Assembly: GCF_900099965.1 (NCBI RefSeq)
Contig: NZ_FNDJ01000015.1
Location: forward strand, 186,001 to 250,000
Direction of reading: 5' to 3'
Length of the DNA: 64,000 bases
Origin: Nonomuraea jiangxiensis
GTDB taxonomy: Bacteria; Actinomycetota; Actinomycetes; Streptosporangiales; Streptosporangiaceae
Positions 39,526 through 48,606 of this stretch are shown one piece after another (position 1 is the stretch's first letter; each line of letters starts with the position of its first letter). Below the pieces are notes generated by a model. It worked only from the letters and a program-made list of their open reading frames with translations. It was not told where the DNA came from and did not search any database. The position numbers were made by a program, and so were the translations under genes.

Positions 39526-41546
39526 CCGTGCTCCAGGTGGAGGACCTCCACGTCGGCTTTCCCACCGATGACGGGCTCGTACAGGCCGTCCGCGGCGTGA
39601 GCTTCTCGCTGGCCGCGGGCGAGTCGCTCGGCATCGTGGGCGAGTCCGGATCCGGCAAGTCGGTCACCTCCCTGGCCATCATGGGCCTGCTCCCGGTCAA
39701 CGCCCAGGTCAAGGGGGAGATCCGGTTCGAGGGCAGGCAACTGCTGGGGCTGAACGACGACGAGATGAGCGACGTGCGCGGCGGCCGCATCGCGATGATC
39801 TTTCAGGATCCGATGACGTCGCTCAACCCCGTCTACACCGTCGGCTACCAGGTCGCCGAGGCGATCCTGGCCCACCGCGACGTGGGGGAGGCCAAGGCCC
39901 GCAAGAGGGCCATCGAGCTGCTGGAGATCGTCGGCATCCCGCACGCCGAGCAGCGGGCCGGCAGCTACCCGCATGAGTTGTCCGGCGGCATGCGCCAGCG
40001 GGTCGTCATCGCCATCGCGATGGCCAACGACCCCGACGTCATCATCGCCGACGAGCCCACCACCGCCCTCGACGTGACCGTCCAGGCGCAGATCCTGGCC
40101 GCGCTGGAGCGGGCCAGGCAGGAGACCGGGGCCGCGCTGATCCTCATCACCCACGACCTGGGCGTGGTGGCCGGGCACACCGACCGGGTCGCGGTCATGT
40201 ACGCGGGCCGGCTGGTGGAGACCGGGTCGGCGCGGGAGGTGTTCTACCGGCCGCGCATGCCGTACACCATGGGGTTGCTGGCCGGGGTGCCGCGGCTGGA
40301 CCGGCCGCAGCGGCGGCTGACCCCCATCGCCGGGGCGCCGCCGTCGCTGCTCAGCCTGGGCGCCGGATGCCCGTTCGCGCCGCGTTGCCCGCTCGCGGAG
40401 ACCGCCTGCGAGCAGGAGCCGGAGCTGCGCGTGGTCTCGCCCGCCGGGCAGCGGGCGGCCTGCCACTTCGCCGAGACACTGACCGGCGGGACCGTCTACC
40501 CGCCGGAGGAGGAGCGGCCGCTGCCCACCGTCGGCGAGCCGATCCTGCGGGTCCGCGAGCTGGTCAAGCACTTCCCGCTGCGCTCGCGCGGGGTGCTTCG
40601 CAAGCAGGTCGGCACCGTGCACGCCGTGTGCGGGGTCTCCTTCGAGGTACGGCAGGGCGAGACGCTCGGCCTGGTCGGCGAGTCCGGCTGCGGCAAGACC
40701 ACCACGGCCCGGGCGCTGCTGAACCTGGTCAAACCCACCTCCGGCCAGGTGCTGTACGGCGACCGCGACCTGGCCACGCTCAGCCGCTCGGACATGCGGC
40801 CGCTGCGCCGGGACCTGCAGATCATCTTCCAGGACCCCTACGCCTCGCTCGATCCCCGGATGACGGTCAGCGAGATCGTCGCCGAGCCGCTGCGCATCCA
40901 CGGCTCCTACGACCGCGCCCACGTCAGGGAGCTGCTGCGGCTGGTCGGGCTCAATCCCGAGCACGGCAACCGGTATCCGCACGAGTTCTCCGGCGGCCAG
41001 CGCCAGCGCATCGGCGTGGCCCGGGCGCTGGCGCTCAAGCCGCGGCTGCTGGTGCTCGACGAGCCGGTCTCCGCGCTGGACGTGTCGATCCAGGCCGGCG
41101 TGCTCAACCTGCTGAAGGATCTGCAGGAGGAGCTCGGGCTGGGCTACCTGTTCGTCTCGCACGACCTGTCCGTGGTCAGGCACATCGCCCACCGGGTGGC
41201 GGTCATGTACCTCGGCAAGATCGTCGAGGTGGCCCCGGCCGAGCAGCTCTTCTCCCGCCCGGCCCACCCCTACACACAGGCGCTGATCTCGGCCATCCCC
41301 ATCCCCGACCCCGACAAGGAACGCAGCCGCCCGCGCATCCTGCTGACCGGGGACGTGCCCAGTCCTTCGGCGCCGCCCAGCGGGTGCCGCTTCCGTACCC
41401 GCTGTCCGACCTTCGCCCTGCGGCTGAGCCAGGACGAGCGCGCCCGCTGCGTGGAGGAGGAGCCCATCCTGGAACGGCGCGGCGCCCCGGGCGCCGAGGG
41501 GGCGCCGGTCGCCTGCCACTACGCGGAGGAGGCCACGCTGCTGTAG
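39522..41546 (+). CDS. Fused DppD-DppF ABC ATPase
   Basis: Tandem ATPase of 674 residues. The first nucleotide-binding domain has Walker A GESGSGKS, signature LSGGMRQR and DEPTTALD; the second has GESGCGKT, FSGGQRQR and DEPVSALD. Each ends in the oligopeptide-transporter C-terminal domain with a cysteine cluster (CPFAPRCPLAETAC; CRFRTRCPTF), which may hold an Fe-S centre as seen in relatives. Both DppD and DppF functions are therefore in one chain. It overlaps the permease gene by four bases and closes the operon. Confidence 0.95.
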   Translation: MTVLQVEDLHVGFPTDDGLVQAVRGVSFSLAAGESLGIVGESGSGKSVTSLAIMGLLPVNAQVKGEIRFEGRQLLGLNDDEMSDVRGGRIAMIFQDPMTSLNPVYTVGYQVAEAILAHRDVGEAKARKRAIELLEIVGIPHAEQRAGSYPHELSGGMRQRVVIAIAMANDPDVIIADEPTTALDVTVQAQILAALERARQETGAALILITHDLGVVAGHTDRVAVMYAGRLVETGSAREVFYRPRMPYTMGLLAGVPRLDRPQRRLTPIAGAPPSLLSLGAGCPFAPRCPLAETACEQEPELRVVSPAGQRAACHFAETLTGGTVYPPEEERPLPTVGEPILRVRELVKHFPLRSRGVLRKQVGTVHAVCGVSFEVRQGETLGLVGESGCGKTTTARALLNLVKPTSGQVLYGDRDLATLSRSDMRPLRRDLQIIFQDPYASLDPRMTVSEIVAEPLRIHGSYDRAHVRELLRLVGLNPEHGNRYPHEFSGGQRQRIGVARALALKPRLLVLDEPVSALDVSIQAGVLNLLKDLQEELGLGYLFVSHDLSVVRHIAHRVAVMYLGKIVEVAPAEQLFSRPAHPYTQALISAIPIPDPDKERSRPRILLTGDVPSPSAPPSGCRFRTRCPTFALRLSQDERARCVEEEPILERRGAPGAEGAPVACHYAEEATLL

Positions 41547-41597
41547 CTCACGCGGCAGGCCGGCTTCGTGTCGCGGTCGCCCGGTGCGGGCCGGACG

Positions 41598-42515
41598 TCA
41601 GGGGAGGTGGCGCAGGCCCGAGGGAGCGGCGGCGGCGCGGAGGCGTGCCGCGTCCTGGCCGGGCGGGGCACCGAACAGGCGCCGGTATTCACGGTTGAAC
41701 TGTGACGGGCTGTCGTAGCCGACGAGATGCCCGACGCCCGCGACGTCGTCGGACCGGGCGACCAGCAGCGCCCGGGCCTCCTGCAGCCGGATGCGCTTCT
41801 GGAACTGCAGCGGGCTCATCCCGGTGACCACGCGGAAATGGCGGTGGAACGCGGACGGGCTCATCCCGGCCAGCCGGGCGAGGTCCTCGATCCGCAGCGG
41901 CTCGGCGTAGTTGCCGCGGATCCAGCCGATCGCCCGGTTGACGTGGGTCAGGCTGCTGTCGACCAGCCCGATCTGGCGGAGCATGCCGCCGTACGGGCCG
42001 GTGAGCAGCCGCCACAGGATCTCCCGCTCGACCAGCGGGGCGAGCACGCGCGCGTCCGCGGGGTGGCCGACCAGCCGCACCAGCCGGATCGCGGCGTCGA
42101 GCAGGTCGGGCCCTGCCTCACCGGTCATGATCGCGGGCAGCCCGGCCGTGGTGCGCGTCCACTGCCCGGCCGGGGCCTCCAGCAGCAGCGGGGCGATGGC
42201 GGCCGGGCGCAGCACCAGCCCCATGCCCAGCGCCGGGGTCCGTGGGGTGGCGCCGACGAAGTGGCCGGTGACGGGCAGGTCGGCGGTGACCAGGAGGCAC
42301 TGACCCGCCCCGTACTCGTAGACCCGGTCGCCGAGCAGCAGCCGCTTGCCGCCCTGGGCCATGACGACCAGCAGCGGTTCGGTCAGGGAGTAGTCGGGCT
42401 CCGACGTCTCCGTCCTGGACAGCAGCAGCGTGCCGATCGGGGTCCGCAGGTCGGCTGTGGCATGGGCGTCGATCAGGTCGCGGAGCTCGGCCAGGTGGTC
42501 GTAGGGGGCGCGCAC
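41598..42515 (-). CDS. AraC-family regulator
   Basis: Regulator of 305 residues. An AraC_N (PF06719-like) cupin domain fills the first half (SLTEPLLVVMAQGGKRLLLGDRVYEY in part), and two helix-turn-helix motifs form the C-terminal 100 residues (IEDLARLAGMSPSAFHRHF; VGYDSPSQFNREYRRLFG). The GTG at 42515 is chosen because upstream in-frame sequence covers the divergent promoter region; the ribosome site is weak. It is divergent from an aldo/keto reductase gene, a very common pairing in which the regulator activates the reductase. Confidence 0.9.
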   Translation of the reverse strand: MRAPYDHLAELRDLIDAHATADLRTPIGTLLLSRTETSEPDYSLTEPLLVVMAQGGKRLLLGDRVYEYGAGQCLLVTADLPVTGHFVGATPRTPALGMGLVLRPAAIAPLLLEAPAGQWTRTTAGLPAIMTGEAGPDLLDAAIRLVRLVGHPADARVLAPLVEREILWRLLTGPYGGMLRQIGLVDSSLTHVNRAIGWIRGNYAEPLRIEDLARLAGMSPSAFHRHFRVVTGMSPLQFQKRIRLQEARALLVARSDDVAGVGHLVGYDSPSQFNREYRRLFGAPPGQDAARLRAAAAPSGLRHLP

Positions 42516-42606
42516 AGGTTCACGAAAGCATGCGGGGAACGGCCGGGGCAAGCCCGATCCAGGCAAGTTCGGCAGGATCGTGCAAGAGCGGGAGCGGATC
42601 GATCTA

Positions 42607-42621
42607 CCGCCTACCAGGCGG
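42607..42621. promoter_or_regulatory. Dyad in the AraC/aldo-keto reductase gap
   Basis: CCGCC-TACCA-GGCGG at 42607-42621 lies in the 152-bp divergent region. CATAGGGG and GATACGAC nearby may be -10 elements for the reductase. A tentative regulator site. Confidence 0.35.
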
Positions 42622-42667
42622 ATCGAGATTCCATAGGGGAACCGATACGACACACAGGAGGCGGATC

Positions 42668-43750
42668 ATGCCGCTCGATCACTACGTCACTCTCGGCCGG
42701 TCGGGGCTGCGGGTCAGCCCGTTCGCGCTCGGCGCCATGACCTTCGGGGAGGAGCCGGGGGCCGCCGGGACCAGCGTCGAGGAGTCGGAGAAGATCCTGG
42801 CGACCTACCTCGACCTGGGCGGGAACTTCATCGACACCGCCAACTTCTACACCAACGGCCACTCCGAGAAGATCCTCGGGGACTGGTTCGCCGCCCGACC
42901 CGGCCGGCGCGGGCGGGTGGTGCTGGCGTCGAAGTTCTTCGCCAACCTGTTCCCCGGCGACCCCAACGGAGGTGGCGCGGGCCGCTCGTCGATCATCGGC
43001 CAGCTCGACGAGACGCTGCGCCGGCTGCGTACCGACTACCTGGACCTGTACTGGCTGCACAACTGGGACCGGAACACCCCGATCGAGGAGACGATGCGCA
43101 CCCTCGACGACCTCGTCCGCGCCGGAAAGATCCGCTACATCGGGTTCTCCAACACCCCCGGCTGGGTCACCGCCCAGGCCCAGACCATGGCGCTGCTGCG
43201 GGGCTGGACGCCGCTGATCGCGCTCCAGGTCGAGTACTCGCTGCTGGCCCGCACGGTGGAGGGCGAACTCGCGCCCCTCGCGCTCGACCAGGGCATGGCG
43301 CTGGTTCCGTGGAGCCCGCTGAAGAACGGGTTCCTGTCGGGCAAGTATCGTCGCGGCACCCAGGTCGCCGACTCCGCCCGTACGGCCTTCGTCGGCGGTC
43401 CCGGCCGGCACGAGTACCCGGTCATCGACGCGGTCGCCGAAATCGCCGCCGACCTCGGGGCCACGTCGGCGGCGGTGGCGCTGGCCTGGCTGCGTACACG
43501 TCCGGGCACCGTCGTACCCATCCTGGGCGCCAGGCGGGTGGCGCACCTCCACGACAACCTCACCGCCCTGGACGTGACCCTCACCCCGGACCACCTGCGC
43601 GCACTGGACGAGGTGTCGGCCCCGTCCCTGAACTACCCGGCCCCGATGCACGGCGAGCTGCGCGCGATGCTCCAGTTCGCCGGGACCACGGTGGACGGCG
43701 AACCATCCACCGTCTATCCCCCACTCCTCCAGAGCACCGTCCGCTACTGA
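42668..43750 (+). CDS. Aldo/keto reductase
   Basis: NADPH-dependent reductase of 360 residues with the complete family tetrad: Asp and Tyr in DTANFY, Lys in ASKF and His in YWLHNWD. Cofactor contacts are in the C-terminal GARRVAHLHDNL region. The ATG at 42668 has AGGAGG six bases upstream. It faces the AraC-type gene and is probably its main target. The family reduces aldehydes, ketones or methylglyoxal-like compounds; the exact substrate is not visible. Confidence 0.93.
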   Translation: MPLDHYVTLGRSGLRVSPFALGAMTFGEEPGAAGTSVEESEKILATYLDLGGNFIDTANFYTNGHSEKILGDWFAARPGRRGRVVLASKFFANLFPGDPNGGGAGRSSIIGQLDETLRRLRTDYLDLYWLHNWDRNTPIEETMRTLDDLVRAGKIRYIGFSNTPGWVTAQAQTMALLRGWTPLIALQVEYSLLARTVEGELAPLALDQGMALVPWSPLKNGFLSGKYRRGTQVADSARTAFVGGPGRHEYPVIDAVAEIAADLGATSAAVALAWLRTRPGTVVPILGARRVAHLHDNLTALDVTLTPDHLRALDEVSAPSLNYPAPMHGELRAMLQFAGTTVDGEPSTVYPPLLQSTVRY

Positions 43751-43757
43751 CGTGTTT

Positions 43758-44576
43758 TCACCGTGGAGGACCGGGTTTCGACGCGACCGCCATCAGGTGA
43801 GCGCTGATGCCCAGCATGGACGGCTCACCTTCGGTCAGCCGGATCACGCGCATCAACTGCTCAGGCTCCCGCAGCAGTTCCGCGAGATTGCCCACCGAGC
43901 CCGCGAACCCCTCCACGGCGAGGAGGCGTTCGTTACTGAACCCGGCCCGCTCCACCTCGGGCCCCACTTCCTCGACGCGATGGAAATACGCCCAGAAGAC
44001 CTCATCGGGCCGGTCCGGCGTATTGCTGTGTCCGGTGCGCAGATTCAGATCGAACGTGTCCCAGACACCTTCCTGGCCGAGCAAACCTTGGGCGGTGGCG
44101 TCGATGATCCACGCGTAGCGGCTGATGACTTCGGCCAGTAACCGCCCCCCGGGCCGCAGCACCCGGTACGCCTCCCGCAGCGCCACCTGCCTGTCGGCGG
44201 CATCGGCAAGGTGATAGAGCGGCCCCATCAGCAGCACCACGTCGAAACTCGCGTCAGGCAGCGGAAGGCGGCGAGCGTCTCCGAGCAGGCACGCGAACCC
44301 GGCACCGTGATCGGCAGCGGCGGAGGCTTGTTCGATGTGCTTGGGCACCGGATCGACCAGGGTCACCTCGTAGCCGAGCCCCGCCAGATGCGATGCGTGC
44401 GTGCCCGGACCACCTCCGACGTCGGCGACCCGTCCGCCGCCGGGAAGGAACCGCGAGAAGATGTCCCAGGTGCGTAGCCGGGTCAGCGCGCCACGAGCGG
44501 TGGTCCAGAGCCGGCCGGCCTCGTCGTTCAGCGCGTAGTGCCGAAGCACCCGCTCAGCGCCCCGGTCCGTCACCAC
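43758..44576 (-). CDS. SAM-dependent methyltransferase
   Basis: Class I methyltransferase of 272 residues. Motif I is VADVGGGPGTHASHL at about residues 50-64, motif II VTLVDPVPKHIEQA and motif IV FDVVLLMGPLYHL; these bind S-adenosylmethionine. The C-terminal half is larger than minimal and probably shapes the acceptor site. Only seven bases separate its end from the convergent reductase gene. No biosynthetic partner is adjacent, so the acceptor cannot be proposed. Confidence 0.9.
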   Translation of the reverse strand: MVTDRGAERVLRHYALNDEAGRLWTTARGALTRLRTWDIFSRFLPGGGRVADVGGGPGTHASHLAGLGYEVTLVDPVPKHIEQASAAADHGAGFACLLGDARRLPLPDASFDVVLLMGPLYHLADAADRQVALREAYRVLRPGGRLLAEVISRYAWIIDATAQGLLGQEGVWDTFDLNLRTGHSNTPDRPDEVFWAYFHRVEEVGPEVERAGFSNERLLAVEGFAGSVGNLAELLREPEQLMRVIRLTEGEPSMLGISAHLMAVASKPGPPR

Positions 44577-45099
44577 GGGACCGGGGCCACTGTGACGGCT
44601 ACCAGCAGGACGGGTTCATGACCGCCGAAGCAGGGCACGTCCAGCGCCCCCGCCCTGCGCCACGTGGCCGCCCGGTCAGCTGACCGGAAGGCCCGCCGAG
44701 GCCCTCGTCCCGGACCTGCCGGGGCGAGGGGCAGAGGTTCCGGGCCGCGGTCACCATCACAGACGTCTCTGCCACCGGCGACGACGCCGATCACTCGCTC
44801 ACCGACGCCGGGCCGGTGAACACCCCCGGCAGGACCAGCAACAGCGCGGCGAACATGGCGGATCGGCAAAGCTTCGACAACACGGATGCTGCCCCCCTTG
44901 GCAGGTGACACGACCCCGTGCCACGACCTGTTCTGATCGGCTCCCAGTAGATCAGCAGGGGGCCGCCGACGCATCGCGAACGCGGATCTTCTCCGCCTGA
45001 GCATCGTTCAGCGGAGGAATGTGGACCAGTTGGCCAAGATTCCGGACCTGGGCCGGGGGAGTCCTTACGGCGTCGGGTGGAACTGGCGACGCTCGGATC
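44577..45099. other. 523-bp gap, no confident gene
   Basis: The stretch between the methyltransferase and the membrane protein genes. On the minus strand a weak possible ORF (44791-44883) would encode a 30-residue signal-peptide-like product starting at GTG with a GGGGGG ribosome site; beyond its stop the same frame continues with several cysteines, so an inactivated small secreted protein is possible. Nothing else is supported. Confidence 0.45.
44791..44883 (-). CDS. Possible 30-residue signal-peptide-like ORF
   Basis: GTG 44883 is preceded by GGGGGG. The product has a basic start (SKLCR), then the hydrophobic segment MFAALLLVLPGVF and a short polar end. It looks like a signal peptide without a mature part. 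It may be the start of a gene broken by the TGA at 44791-44793 or a chance ORF. Confidence 0.25.
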   Translation of the reverse strand: MLSKLCRSAMFAALLLVLPGVFTGPASVSE

Positions 45100-45657
45100 A
45101 TGACGCTACTGTCCGAGTCGGCCGGTGTGCTGCCGGCCGTCGCCCGCCGCTGGCCTACGCTGCTCGGGCTGGGGTTCGCCGCATTCAACCTGCTGGACGT
45201 GGCGGATGGTCGCCGTCTGGGATTCGTCGTGTTCCTGGCGGCGCTCATCTACCTCGGTACGGCGGTGCTCGATAGGCCCGGTGCGGTGTGGGTCCTGTTC
45301 GTCGTCAGCGTCGTGGGGTGGGGGGTGCTGGAGCGGCTTGGGATCGACCCGTGGCCCGGCCTGGTGGGTGCGGCGATCTGTGTCGTCGTCCTCGGGCTGG
45401 CCGGCGGGTTGCTACGCCGGCCGGCGCTGACGGCGGCGCAGGTGCCGGCCATGCTGGTGTTCGGCGGGGCGGCACTGCTGGCGCTCACCCTGTCGCCGCA
45501 GGCCGGCGGTCTCCTGGCCGCGGCGGCGTTGATCGGTCACGCCGTGCAGGACGTGCTGGTCTGGCGGGCCAAGCAGGTCGTGGCGCGGTCGATGGCCGAG
45601 TTCTGCATGGTCCTCGACCTGGCCCTCGGTGTCGGCCTCGTGGTGCTGAGCCTCTGA
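45100..45657 (+). CDS. Small polytopic membrane protein
   Basis: Integral membrane protein of 185 residues with about six hydrophobic segments arranged in pairs and a basic loop (GGLLRRPA). No family motif that I recognise; it resembles small unannotated membrane proteins of actinomycetes. ATG 45100 is chosen because the hydrophobic region begins soon after and the upstream in-frame part is low quality; the ribosome site is weak. It precedes a GNAT gene by 77 bp on the same strand. Confidence 0.72.
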   Translation: MTLLSESAGVLPAVARRWPTLLGLGFAAFNLLDVADGRRLGFVVFLAALIYLGTAVLDRPGAVWVLFVVSVVGWGVLERLGIDPWPGLVGAAICVVVLGLAGGLLRRPALTAAQVPAMLVFGGAALLALTLSPQAGGLLAAAALIGHAVQDVLVWRAKQVVARSMAEFCMVLDLALGVGLVVLSL

Positions 45658-45734
45658 GCGCGCAGCTCCGGCATCCGGCTGCGCGGCATACGCTTGATGC
45701 CGTCCTGGACGACGGCGAGAGCGAAGGATCCCTC

Positions 45735-46301
45735 ATGTCGTACACCGTCCGGCCGCTGGACGCCGCCACGTGGGCCGCGTTCGCCGAGCTCCTCGAGCGC
45801 AACAACGGGATCTTCGGCGGGTGCTGGTGCGTCGGCTTCCATCCGGAGGGCAACCAGCGGGGACCGGGCCGTCGCGCGATCAAGGAGGACCGGGTCCGTA
45901 CGGATCGCGCCCATGCCGCGCTCGTCCTCGACGAGCACGGCACCGCGCAGGGATGGTGCCAGTACGGCAGCCCCGACGAGCTCCCCGGCATCAAGCACCG
46001 GCGCGCCTACCACAAGGACGCGCCGCCCCGCCCGGACTGGCGGATCACCTGCTTCTACGTCGACAAACGGCATCGCGGCCAGGGCGTCGCCCGGGCGGCC
46101 CTCGAAGGCGCGCTCGACCAGATCGCCCAGGCCGGGGGCGGACTCGTCGAGGCCATCTCCGAGGCGACCGCCGACCGCGAGGCGCCGGCCCGCTTCCTGT
46201 TCAGCGCGACCGTCGAGCTCTTCGAACAGTACGGATTCACCCGCGGCCGGCAGCTCGGCAAGCACGCGTGGATCGTGAGCAGGGTGATCGATCCGGGGTG
46301 A
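45735..46301 (+). CDS. GNAT-family N-acetyltransferase
   Basis: Acetyltransferase of 188 residues. The acetyl-CoA pyrophosphate loop appears as VDKRHRGQGVARAAL (R-x2-G-x-G/A form) near residue 120, following the strand ITCFYV. The early NNGIFGGCWCVGFHPEG segment with two cysteines and the later QYGSPDELPGIKHRRAY segment recur in a particular actinobacterial GNAT group. ATG 45735 has GAAGGA upstream. The acceptor is unknown. Confidence 0.87.
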   Translation: MSYTVRPLDAATWAAFAELLERNNGIFGGCWCVGFHPEGNQRGPGRRAIKEDRVRTDRAHAALVLDEHGTAQGWCQYGSPDELPGIKHRRAYHKDAPPRPDWRITCFYVDKRHRGQGVARAALEGALDQIAQAGGGLVEAISEATADREAPARFLFSATVELFEQYGFTRGRQLGKHAWIVSRVIDPG

Positions 46302-46343
46302 GGCGAGCGGCGTCGCCCGGCCCGTTCGGGCTGCCCGGCCACG

Positions 46344-46967
46344 TCACAGGACGGGGCGCGGGCCCTCCGGAGGCAGGTCGCGCGGAGGCACCGGACCGGG
46401 AGGAGGAAGCGTCCCGCCGGGAGGCGCGTTGTCGCCGCCGACCGTGCCGGGCGGGACCGGCCCGGGCTCACCGTACGTGGAGCCGGGCCCGCCGTACGTG
46501 GAGCCGGGCTCGTGCGGGCCGGGCACGTCGCCGCGCCACCCGCCGGTCTGGCGCCCGTGCGCCTCGATGAACGCCCTGAACCGCTTCATGTCGTTGACGA
46601 CCCGCATGCGGACGAGCTGCAGCCAGTCGCCCGCGGTCTCGACGAAGCCCTCGGGGTCGTACTCCATCCGCAGCGTGACCTTGGTGGCGGAGTCGCCGAG
46701 CCGCTGGAAGGTCACCACGCCCGCCTGGTGCGGCTTGCCGGTCGAACGCCAGGCGATGCGGTCGTCCGGGTGCTGCTCGGTGATCTCGGCCTCGAACTCG
46801 CGCCGCACCCCGGCGATCTCCACCACCCAGGCCGTGCGCGTGTCACCGAGCTGCTTGACCGACTCCACACCCTCCATGAACTCGGGGTAGCTCTCGAACT
46901 GCGTCCACTGGTCGTAGGCCACCCTGATGGGAACCTCGACCTCTTCTGAATGTTCGATGGTGGTCAT
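46344..46967 (-). CDS. SRPBCC-family protein with Pro/Gly-rich tail
   Basis: Protein of 207 residues. Residues 1-145 follow the SRPBCC (polyketide cyclase/dehydrase, Bet v1-like) fold: VPIRVAYDQWTQFESYPEFM and the late SATKVTLRMEYDP. The tail of about 60 residues is Pro/Gly-rich and contains a duplicated GSTYG-x-PG unit encoded by two identical 18-bp repeats (46471-46488 and 46492-46509). ATG 46967 is preferred over 46979. Members of this group are common near stress-response genes; ligand and role are unknown. Confidence 0.85.
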   Translation of the reverse strand: MTTIEHSEEVEVPIRVAYDQWTQFESYPEFMEGVESVKQLGDTRTAWVVEIAGVRREFEAEITEQHPDDRIAWRSTGKPHQAGVVTFQRLGDSATKVTLRMEYDPEGFVETAGDWLQLVRMRVVNDMKRFRAFIEAHGRQTGGWRGDVPGPHEPGSTYGGPGSTYGEPGPVPPGTVGGDNAPPGGTLPPPGPVPPRDLPPEGPRPVL

Positions 46968-47041
46968 AGGGCGTGCCACTGCCCGCGTACGCCGGGGGCT
47001 AACGCCCGGCGGGCGGCACCTCCGGGAGGCATTCTTGACCT

Positions 47042-48472
47042 ATGGGCGATGAGCTGGACCCCTTCACCATCCAGAGTCGGGACGAAGTTAACAAGCGCCG
47101 CTTCACCCGCATGTTCGGCGATCCTGATCAGGCGGCACGACTGCTGGCGGAGGCCGCGGAGCAGGACCGGGCGCCCCTCGGGGTCTCCAGCATCCTGCTC
47201 GACCGCGCGTCCGTGGACTATGCCTGGGGCTACTTCGGCGGGAATGCGAAGCCGCCCCGGCTCACTCTGCCGGCTGTGGCCGAGTTCGTGAACGCGGCCG
47301 TGCTCTATGACCACGTGCTCACCGGCCCCGAAGGAAGCCGGTCGGAGCGTTTCACGCGAGGGCCTGACGGGAGCTGGATCGAGCAGCCCCTGTGGAAGGG
47401 CGCCGGGGAGGTGGTCGAGGAGATCGACGGGCATCTGTCCTGGGCTGAGATCTTCTCGGTGCTCGCGGTGGCGAAGGGCCCGGCCCTGGAGGGCCTGGAG
47501 GTGACCGTTCCGGGAGTCGAGCAACTCCTGGACGCCCCGCTGGACCAGCGGAAGGTCGCCGGTCGGCTGGCGGCCATCACGCCGCGGGCGGCGATGCTCT
47601 CACCGCACAAACTCTACGATCTCGTGGACCGGGACGATCACTACTACAGTGACTTCTCGCTCGGCACGCTGGGGCCGACGAAGGCCGCGCTCGACACCGT
47701 GGATCCGGAGCTCGCGGGAACGTCGCCGCGTAACAGGCACTGGGACGTCTACGCGTACAGGGACGGCGAGAGCTTCCCCGAACAGGACACCGGGGAGCAC
47801 TTCGCCGCGCACCTCGTCTACCGCACGCACGTCTACCTGCTGTTCGCCGACCTCCTCGGCTGCCCCTACAGCGCGGACGCGGTGCGCGGTGAGCTGGTCT
47901 CGCGGCTGGACGGGCCCCGGCGCGGTTTCGCCGAACGCGTCGTGGATCTGGTCGGGCAGGCGGAGCAGGCCAAGGACGAGCAGGTCAACGCGTTCCTGGG
48001 GAGCCCGGCGTTCCGGGTGCGCATCCCGCTGGTCCTCAAACACGTGCTCAGCCGCGCCCGCACCCGCGAGGAGGTCCTCCAGATCACCATGGACACCCGC
48101 GACAGCCGGGAGGCACGCAGGTTCCGCCGCTACGCCAGGAACGTGGACGAGGCGATCGCCGAGGGCAGGCGCGAGGACGTGGTCCGGGCCTGCGCGGAAC
48201 TCACCGCGTACGGGGTGACGTTCGACGCCGGACTGGCGGAGCGCTCTCCGCGGAGCTCCGCCGGCACCGTGATGACCGACGTCGCCAAAGAACTCGTCAG
48301 CGTCGGCTCGCCCCTGCTGGGTGCCCTCGTCCCGGGGGTCGCACTGGCGTCCGGGCGGCTGCGGCACCGGTTCGGGCGGCGCAGGTTCGCCTTCGTGGAG
48401 CGACTGACGCGGCTCCCGCGTAACCTGAACGCGCTGGAACGGGAGTTCTCCGGCCTGTGGCCCCATCCGTAG
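47042..48472 (+). CDS. Large hypothetical protein, 476 residues
   Basis: I do not recognise a family. The protein has no signal peptide. It reads as mostly helical, with acidic and aromatic patches (DHYYSDFSLGTLGP; HWDVYAYRDGESFPEQ) and a basic, weakly hydrophobic C-terminus (GSPLLGALVPGVALASGRLRHRFGRRR in part) that might contact a membrane. No catalytic motif stands out. ATG 47042 has no ribosome site, so the mRNA may be leaderless. It is divergent from the SRPBCC gene and stands alone. Confidence 0.75.
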   Translation: MGDELDPFTIQSRDEVNKRRFTRMFGDPDQAARLLAEAAEQDRAPLGVSSILLDRASVDYAWGYFGGNAKPPRLTLPAVAEFVNAAVLYDHVLTGPEGSRSERFTRGPDGSWIEQPLWKGAGEVVEEIDGHLSWAEIFSVLAVAKGPALEGLEVTVPGVEQLLDAPLDQRKVAGRLAAITPRAAMLSPHKLYDLVDRDDHYYSDFSLGTLGPTKAALDTVDPELAGTSPRNRHWDVYAYRDGESFPEQDTGEHFAAHLVYRTHVYLLFADLLGCPYSADAVRGELVSRLDGPRRGFAERVVDLVGQAEQAKDEQVNAFLGSPAFRVRIPLVLKHVLSRARTREEVLQITMDTRDSREARRFRRYARNVDEAIAEGRREDVVRACAELTAYGVTFDAGLAERSPRSSAGTVMTDVAKELVSVGSPLLGALVPGVALASGRLRHRFGRRRFAFVERLTRLPRNLNALEREFSGLWPHP

Positions 48473-48606
48473 CAGCCCGCCACTTGCCCTGACTGCCCCG
48501 CCCGGGCGTACCCGGCCGTTAATGAGGTGCGGCGCGTGGACCGCCCGGATGATAATCGCGGCGCCTGGCTTGCCGCCGGAGGGGTCCCACAGGAGGAGCG
48601 CCTGCC

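Noticed and set aside
44570..45004. 144-residue minus-strand open frame overlapping the methyltransferase start
   Set aside because: Arg/Pro/Gly-rich composition typical of antisense frames in GC-rich DNA, no ribosome site and no family pattern.
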